Source: CAYRJD01 sp965212125
GTDB taxonomy: Bacteria; Actinomycetota; Acidimicrobiia; Acidimicrobiales; Poriferisodalaceae
NCBI GenBank assembly: GCA_965212125.1
Contig: OZ243045.1
Coordinates: 124,001 to 188,000 of the forward strand
Direction: 5' to 3'
DNA: 64,000 nucleotides
Made by a program: the position numbers and the translations under genes
Shown here: one piece after another, positions 59,158 through 64,000 of the stretch
Layout: every line of letters begins with the position of its first letter
Numbering within the stretch: the first letter of the stretch is position 1
The notes under the pieces: model-generated
Databases searched by the model: none
The model's input: only the letters and a program-made list of their open reading frames with translations
What the model was told of the DNA's origin: nothing

Positions 59158-60822
59158 TTGAGAAGATTTTCCGCGCTAGTTCCGCTGGTGATCTGGGCGC
59201 CGGCGATGGGCTTGGTGACCATGTTGTCGCTGCCGAACTTCGGTGCGTGGTGGACGGCGCCGCTTGGCCTGGGCGCAATCGCATCCTGGCAGCGCGGCTA
59301 CTGGCTCGGCGAAAAAGCAGGCACGGCAAGCACCGCAAGCGCCGCAAGCCTCATCAAACGCTGGTCACGCCATTTCTTACGCATCTACGTTTTTTGGATC
59401 GGCGCCTATGGTTTCGGGCTGATCTGGCTAACCGACGTGACCGTGCCAGGTTGGGTGATAGCGGTGGTGATCGAGGCGTTCATCATGGCGGCGCCTATGG
59501 CGGTCGCCTTTGGCTTCAGCAATGAGCGCCGGAATGGTGCTGCTAATAACGCTGCTAGTAGCGCTGGTGCTCCCACCGCCATCGCACTGGCTTCGGCGCT
59601 GGTGCTAGGTGAAGCGATCCGCGCGGCGGTTCCTTTTGGCGGCGTGCCGCTGTCAAACTTGGCGTTGGGTGCGCCTAGCTCGCCCTATGCGCCGATTGCT
59701 CGCTTGGGCGGGCCGCTGCTAACGGTGGCGGCCATCGGATTGCTGGCTGCTGCGGTCGCTTCGGTTTATTCGGTGCTCCCGCAGCTGCTAACCAAAGCGC
59801 AATACCGGGCGCCCAAAGCTGCGTTTTTGACTGCGTACAAGCCGGTGCTGGGCTCGCTGGTACTTGTTGTTTTGTTTAGCATCGGCGGTGCCATAGCGCC
59901 CAACGGCGACAAGATTGGCGAGCTAGAAGTTGCGGTGCTTCAGTCCGGCGGCGAGCTGGGCACACGAGGTCAAACTCGCAGCCAAGCCCTTGACGTGTTT
60001 GAAAGGCATCAGGCGGTCACGCGGGCAAACGCCAGCGACCTGGCCGATGTTGATCTGCTGGTGTGGAGCGAGAGCAGCATCAGCAGCGACGGACCGCTGG
60101 AGGAGTCGCCGGAGCTGGCGGAACTGCAAGCCCTGGTCAATGAGCTTGACACGACCATCGTCGCAAACTTCTACGAGCGCACCGTTGGGGTAGATCCGCC
60201 ACGATTCCGCAACGCCACGGTGATCGTTGCGCCCGCCGCCAGCGAGGCAAGCGGCTACCTCGGCCGCTACGACAAGGTTCACCTGGTGCCTTTTGGTGAA
60301 TACATCCCGCTGCGCTCGGTGATTGACCGGCTAGCCGATCTGTCGCTGGTTAGTCGCGACGCCATCGCAGGCACCGAGCCCGGAGTGCTTCCGTCACCGT
60401 TTGGCACGCTTGCGGTGGTCAGCTCCTTTGAGATCTACTTCCCGGGCAGCGTCCGCAGCGGCGTGAAAGAAGGCGGCGCGGTGCTGGTCAACCCAACGCT
60501 GGCTTCGAGCTACCGCACCGACTGGGTGCCGCAGCAGTCGCTGGCGTCTGCGCGCCTGCGCGCCATTGAGACCGGGCGCTGGGTGTTGCAGGCATCCACC
60601 ACCGGCTACTCCGCGGTAGTGAATCCGGCTGGCGACGTGATCGGGCGCACCGGGTTGGGCGACCCCGGCGTGGTGATAGCTACCGCCGAGCTACGCGAAG
60701 GCAGCACCATCGCCAACTTCTTGAGCACCTGGCCGATCGTGCTAGCCGCGCTAATAGCGTTCGGTTACACGGTTTCTTATGCGTTTCGCCCTTATGCGTT
60801 TCGGCCTGGCCAAACGTCCTGA
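59158..60822 (+). CDS. Apolipoprotein N-acyltransferase (Lnt) homologue with Ser at the nucleophile position
   Basis: A 554-residue membrane enzyme homologue. The N-terminal half has about six to eight helices; a nitrilase-like domain follows. Lnt uses a Glu-Lys-Cys triad. Here the Glu305 (LVWSESSI) and Lys373 (YDKVHLVPFGEY) are conserved, but the segment that should read CYE/CFE is SSFEIYFP: Ser423 (TCC) replaces Cys. Acyl transfer through a thioester would then be impossible in the usual way. It begins at TTG 59158, 28 bases after cgoX. Its 3' end overlaps the convergent dehydrogenase gene by 31 bases. Confidence 0.85.
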   Translation: MRRFSALVPLVIWAPAMGLVTMLSLPNFGAWWTAPLGLGAIASWQRGYWLGEKAGTASTASAASLIKRWSRHFLRIYVFWIGAYGFGLIWLTDVTVPGWVIAVVIEAFIMAAPMAVAFGFSNERRNGAANNAASSAGAPTAIALASALVLGEAIRAAVPFGGVPLSNLALGAPSSPYAPIARLGGPLLTVAAIGLLAAAVASVYSVLPQLLTKAQYRAPKAAFLTAYKPVLGSLVLVVLFSIGGAIAPNGDKIGELEVAVLQSGGELGTRGQTRSQALDVFERHQAVTRANASDLADVDLLVWSESSISSDGPLEESPELAELQALVNELDTTIVANFYERTVGVDPPRFRNATVIVAPAASEASGYLGRYDKVHLVPFGEYIPLRSVIDRLADLSLVSRDAIAGTEPGVLPSPFGTLAVVSSFEIYFPGSVRSGVKEGGAVLVNPTLASSYRTDWVPQQSLASARLRAIETGRWVLQASTTGYSAVVNPAGDVIGRTGLGDPGVVIATAELREGSTIANFLSTWPIVLAALIAFGYTVSYAFRPYAFRPGQTS

Positions 60823-61802
60823 TTTAGCAAGTTGGTCGGCCGCTCGCCGCTCAGCGCCGTCAAAGCCTCGGTAACCGCATGCGAGAAAATCCTGCGCCGA
60901 CCAGTCCCGGTGGCCGATGCAACGTGCGGGGTCACCACCACATCGTCACGCCCCAACAACGGGTGGTCGCCGGGCAGCGGCTCGGGGTCGGTCACGTCCA
61001 GCGCCGCGGCACGCACCTTGCCCGAATCCAACGCAGCAATAAGAGCGTCTTGATCCACCAGGCCGCCACGCGAGGTATTGACCAGATACACGCCGTCAAC
61101 CATTTCTTTGAATAGATCCGCGCCGACTAGATGTTTGGTGGCTTCGCTCAGCGGAGCATGCAGCGACACCACCTGCGCGCCCGCCACGGCCTGCTGCGGC
61201 GAATCGGCCAGGGTCACGCCGATCTCTTTCGCACGAGCTTCGTCTATGTAGGGGTCATAGGCGATCACGTTCATGCCAGCGTCACGCATGATCTGACAAA
61301 CCCGACCGCCGATGCGACCCAGCCCGATCAACGCCAGAGTGCTGCCGTCAAGTTCCAGATGATCGTGGCGTGCCCAGTAGTTGCCCTCGCCGCGCTCAAG
61401 GCGCCGCGCACTTTCCCGCAGACCTTTGGTCGCAGCGAAAATCATTGCGACGGCGTGCTCGGCGGTGGAGGTGGTCGGCCCGTCGGGTGTGTTGCAAGCC
61501 GCAATGCCAAACTCGGTCGCCGCCGCCAGATCCAAATTGTCGTAGCCGATGCCCGCCCGCACGATTACACGCAGATTGGGCGCACGCTCATACACGCTCG
61601 CGTCGTAGCTGATGGCCGCTCCGACTATGGCGCCGTGGCCTTGTTCAATGTTGAGGAGCGGGTCGTCGTCGGTGCCAGCGGCGATGTCGGCTTTGTCGCC
61701 GATCAACTCTCGCTGCATGTCGCCAGCCGGTCGGTCAAACCAGATGACTGGCCGCGCACCGGCCGCGTCGTTCATATCGCCGTCCGGCGTCTTGTCCGGC
61801 AC
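60792..61802 (-). CDS. D-2-hydroxyacid dehydrogenase (CtBP/phosphoglycerate dehydrogenase-like)
   Basis: A 336-residue NAD-dependent D-isomer-specific 2-hydroxyacid dehydrogenase. The nucleotide motif is GLGRIGG (160-166); catalytic Arg245 (NTSRGGLVD), Glu264 (TDPEP) and His283 (TPHVAS) are all present. It has no ACT domain, so it is probably not the serine-pathway SerA. GTG at 61802 directly abuts the guaB TAA; ATG at 61775 is an alternative. Its 3' end overlaps the lnt-like gene. It probably shares a transcript with guaB. Confidence 0.88.
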   Translation of the reverse strand: MPDKTPDGDMNDAAGARPVIWFDRPAGDMQRELIGDKADIAAGTDDDPLLNIEQGHGAIVGAAISYDASVYERAPNLRVIVRAGIGYDNLDLAAATEFGIAACNTPDGPTTSTAEHAVAMIFAATKGLRESARRLERGEGNYWARHDHLELDGSTLALIGLGRIGGRVCQIMRDAGMNVIAYDPYIDEARAKEIGVTLADSPQQAVAGAQVVSLHAPLSEATKHLVGADLFKEMVDGVYLVNTSRGGLVDQDALIAALDSGKVRAAALDVTDPEPLPGDHPLLGRDDVVVTPHVASATGTGRRRIFSHAVTEALTALSGERPTNLLNQDVWPGRNA

Positions 61803-63308
61803 TTAGTTAGACAGGCGGTAGGTCGGCAAGCGATAGTTAGGCGCGGTCTTGGTGACGATGATGTCGTGTGCGTGGCTTTCACGCACACCCGCCGAAGTGA
61901 TTCGGTAAAACTTTGTGTCGCGCCGCAGGGCCTCAACGGTTTCAACCCCGCAATAGCCCATGCCCTGGCGCAGCCCGCCAACAAGCTGGTGAATCACCCT
62001 ATTCACAGGCCCCTTGTAAGCGACCCGCCCCTCAATGCCCTCGGGCACCAGCATGTCCTCGCTGCGCTGATCTTGGAAGTAGCGATCCTTGGAGTAGCTG
62101 CGCCCCTGCATGGCACCGATCGACCCCATGCCGCGGTACTCCTTGAAGTGCTCACCCTGATGCACCACCACGTCGCCGGGGCTTTCATCGGTGCCGGCAA
62201 ACACGCTGCCGAACATGCCGCAATGCGCCCCCGACCCAAGCGCTTTCACGAGGTCGCCCGAATACTGCATGCCGCCGTCGGCGATGATCGGAATGTCGTG
62301 CGACGCGGCCGCTTGGGCGCACTCAAACACCGCCGTGATTTGCGGTACGCCGACTCCGGCCACAACTCTGGTAGTGCAGATGGAGCCCGGGCCGATGCCG
62401 ACCTTTATGGCGTCCGCGCCCGCATCAATCAGAGCCAGGGTGGCTTCGGCGGTGGCGACGTTGCCGGCTGCCACCTCAACCTCGTAGGTGGATTTGATTT
62501 TGGCGACCGCTTCCAGCACCGCCCGGCTGTGGCCGTGAGCGGTGTCGATAACGATTGCGTCAACCCCGCGCTCGGTTAGAGCCGCGGCGCGATCGTAAGC
62601 ATCGGGCCCGGTTCCGACCGCGGCGGCCACACGCAGGCGGCCATGTTCGTCTTTGCAGGCGTTCGGGAACTGATTGCGCTTTTCGATGTCTTTCACGGTG
62701 ATGAGACCCACCAGCGTGAAGTCGTCGTCAACTATTGGCAGCTTCTCAATTCGGTGCTTGCCCAGCACGGCTTGCGCTTCCGGCAGGGAGATCCCAACGT
62801 GGGCCGTCACTAGACCGTCGGCGGTCATCACCTCTGACACCAGGCGACTGTGATCGGTTTCAAAGCGCAGGTCGCGGTTGGTGAGAATGCCCACCAGCCG
62901 ACCGTCTTGGGTAATCGGCACGCCGCTGATTTTGAAGTTGGACATGATCTGCTCGGCGTCGGCCAGGGTGGCGGTCGGCGGCAGCGTGACCGGGTCGGCG
63001 ATCATGCCGGACTCCGAGCGTTTCACCTTGTCAACCTCTGCGGCTTGATCTTCGGCGGACAGGTTGCGGTGTATCACGCCGATGCCGCCGTGGCGCGCCA
63101 TCGCCATCGCCATCGGTGCTGCGGTAACGGTGTCCATGGCGGCGCTTACCAGGGGCATCGATAGCTCAATGCGGCGGGTGAAGCGGGAGGTGGTGTCAAC
63201 CGTGTCTGGCATGACATCGGACTCGGCTGGAACCAGCAAAACGTCGTCAAACGTGAGGCCGTCGGCGATGAATTTTTGATCTTCGGTTGGAAACTTCCCA
63301 ACAGCCAT
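61803..63308 (-). CDS. guaB: Inosine-5'-monophosphate dehydrogenase
   Basis: A 501-residue IMP dehydrogenase, the first committed step of GMP synthesis. Order: TIM-barrel start (LTFDDVLLVP), CBS pair (about 101-215), catalytic loop GIGPGSICTTR with Cys311, the GGMQYSGD and flap region (YRGMGSIGAMQG), and a C-terminal Arg/Tyr loop. ATG at 63308 gives the normal length; the frame is open to 63455 but that part lacks similarity. Stop TAA at 61805-61803. Confidence 0.95.
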   Translation of the reverse strand: MAVGKFPTEDQKFIADGLTFDDVLLVPAESDVMPDTVDTTSRFTRRIELSMPLVSAAMDTVTAAPMAMAMARHGGIGVIHRNLSAEDQAAEVDKVKRSESGMIADPVTLPPTATLADAEQIMSNFKISGVPITQDGRLVGILTNRDLRFETDHSRLVSEVMTADGLVTAHVGISLPEAQAVLGKHRIEKLPIVDDDFTLVGLITVKDIEKRNQFPNACKDEHGRLRVAAAVGTGPDAYDRAAALTERGVDAIVIDTAHGHSRAVLEAVAKIKSTYEVEVAAGNVATAEATLALIDAGADAIKVGIGPGSICTTRVVAGVGVPQITAVFECAQAAASHDIPIIADGGMQYSGDLVKALGSGAHCGMFGSVFAGTDESPGDVVVHQGEHFKEYRGMGSIGAMQGRSYSKDRYFQDQRSEDMLVPEGIEGRVAYKGPVNRVIHQLVGGLRQGMGYCGVETVEALRRDTKFYRITSAGVRESHAHDIIVTKTAPNYRLPTYRLSN

Positions 63309-63413
63309 ACGGCACATTAGCGCGCCCGCTGGCGCCCAAGCGGTAAGCGCTGGCGTAAGCGCTGGCGCGTGATTCCGCTGGCAGCACCGGCAAGCAACGC
63401 GTAGCGTTGGGCT

Positions 63414-64000
63414 GTGGCCGATTTTCAGCAGCGTGGTTCGGTTGGCACTTTGCACTACCTCAACGACCGCTCAACTGAGAGTTTTGAAACCGACCTGGTG
63501 GAGTACTCCCAGAAACTGCCGGTGGCGCTCATCATCCCGTGCCTGTTTTCAGAGCTTGAGGGCGACGCGCTGGGTGGGATTATTGACGAGGTCGCAAAGA
63601 TCCCGTATCTAGAGGAAGTAATCGTCGGCATTGATCGGGCTGATGAGGCGCAGTTTGCGCAGGCTCGCAAGGTCTTTTCGCAGCTGCCGCAGCGCACTCG
63701 CCTGCTTTGGAACGACGGTCCAAGAATGCAGGCCATTGATGCGCAGCTAGCCGAGCAGTCGTTGGCACCGAACCAGCCCGGCAAGGGTCGCAACGTTTGG
63801 TACTGCCTCGGCTATTTCATGTCGAGCGGGCGCTGCGATGCGGTCGCGCTGCACGACGCAGACATCCTCACCTATGAGCGCGGCATGCTCGCCCGGCTGC
63901 TTTACCCGATCATGGCGCCGACCTTTGGCTATTCGTTTTCGAAGGGCTATTACTTTCGGGCTTCGGGCGGCCATCTGAAGGGCCGCGTTGCTCGCCTGCT
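63414..64000 (+). CDS. Glucosyl-3-phosphoglycerate synthase-like glycosyltransferase (3' end outside window)
   Basis: The frame from GTG 63414 stays open to the window edge (195 complete codons). Its start (MADFQQRGSVGTLHYLNDRS) and blocks VALIIPCLFSELEGDAL, IVGIDRADEAQFAQA, LLWNDGPRMQAIDA, GKGRNVWYCLGYFMSSG, AVALHDADILTYERG and FSKGYYFRASGGHLKGRV match GpgS-type GT81 enzymes, which transfer glucose from a nucleotide sugar to 3-phosphoglycerate for compatible solutes or polysaccharide precursors. ALHDADI is the metal-binding DxD region. It is divergent from guaB with about 105 bases between. Confidence 0.8.
   Translation, partial: MADFQQRGSVGTLHYLNDRSTESFETDLVEYSQKLPVALIIPCLFSELEGDALGGIIDEVAKIPYLEEVIVGIDRADEAQFAQARKVFSQLPQRTRLLWNDGPRMQAIDAQLAEQSLAPNQPGKGRNVWYCLGYFMSSGRCDAVALHDADILTYERGMLARLLYPIMAPTFGYSFSKGYYFRASGGHLKGRVARL

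Noticed and set aside
60792..61802. SerA (D-3-phosphoglycerate dehydrogenase)
   Set aside because: The protein lacks the ACT and intervening domains and ends at 336 residues, and no serine-pathway gene is nearby; only the general D-2-hydroxyacid dehydrogenase class is supported.
61131..62579. A 482-codon open frame on the plus strand
   Set aside because: It lies antisense to the clear guaB and 2-hydroxyacid dehydrogenase genes and has no domain; it is a frame shadow of high-GC codon use.

Overview
This window looks like a chromosomal segment of a high-GC Gram-positive bacterium (Actinomycetota). The lineage markers are the mycothiol ligase MshC, a PAC2-family protein, a coproporphyrinogen/protoporphyrinogen oxidase next to HemE, a DUF4333 lipoprotein, and many CoA-thioester genes (acyl-CoA dehydrogenase, two enoyl-CoA hydratases, a B12-dependent acyl-CoA mutase). 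I would place it near the Acidimicrobiia, but that is an inference from gene content, not from a marker phylogeny. Coding density is very high: no gene-free stretch reaches 300 bases and most spacers are under 110 bases. I saw no rRNA, tRNA, CRISPR array, insertion sequence, integrase or prophage gene. The window opens inside glnD and closes inside a GpgS-like glycosyltransferase gene.

Layout. 1-4.3 kb: end of glnD, then an ABC exporter of the LolD/FtsX type (minus strand). 4.4-12.5 kb: a 1270-residue cyclase-ATPase-TPR regulator, the small B12-binding subunit of an acyl-CoA mutase, a 3-hydroxyacyl-CoA dehydrogenase, a betaine-type binding lipoprotein and an HtrA-like protease. 12.6-16.4 kb: enoyl-CoA hydratase, then on the minus strand an aminoglycoside-phosphotransferase-fold kinase, an alpha/beta hydrolase and a split reading frame that I read as one selenoprotein of the glycine/betaine reductase B family with an in-frame TGA. 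16.5-24.5 kb: two tandem amidases, a small membrane protein, an FAH-family hydrolase, a coiled-coil M15 peptidase and dxs. 24.6-29.2 kb (minus): HMG-CoA-synthase-like protein, NfuA-type Fe-S protein, a 46-residue membrane protein, a DUF4333 lipoprotein and the large acyl-CoA mutase subunit. 29.3-33.6 kb: peroxiredoxin, nicotinate phosphoribosyltransferase, acyl-CoA dehydrogenase and a Nei2-type DNA glycosylase. 33.6-41.4 kb: P1 peptidase, then a long minus-strand run (mshC, parA-like, membrane protein, PD-(D/E)XK nuclease, enoyl-CoA hydratase, mutM, nfeD, SPFH). 41.4-44.6 kb: a coupled three-gene operon of two ChaN/TIKI-like paralogues and a protein phosphatase. 44.6-51.4 kb: Nudix and HAD hydrolases, a cobalt-type nitrile hydratase operon, an atypical SDR, an SMP-30 protein, a GNAT and PAC2. 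51.4-56.3 kb: DoxX, GtrA, two methyltransferases, an alpha-barrel protein and a GT4 glycosyltransferase, probably for envelope glycan or lipid work. 56.4-64 kb: hemE, cgoX, an Lnt homologue, a 2-hydroxyacid dehydrogenase, guaB and the start of a glucosyl-3-phosphoglycerate-synthase-like gene.

Two themes stand out. First, the selenoprotein: TGA lies in a U-x-x-C motif, both sides share one frame, and a hairpin of the right geometry follows. Second, short tandem duplications are everywhere. Inside genes their units are multiples of three (9, 12, 15, 18, 153 bp); in spacers after stop codons they include 8, 14 and 16 bp units. TAG is the commonest stop codon and CTAG-containing words are frequent, especially at gene ends.
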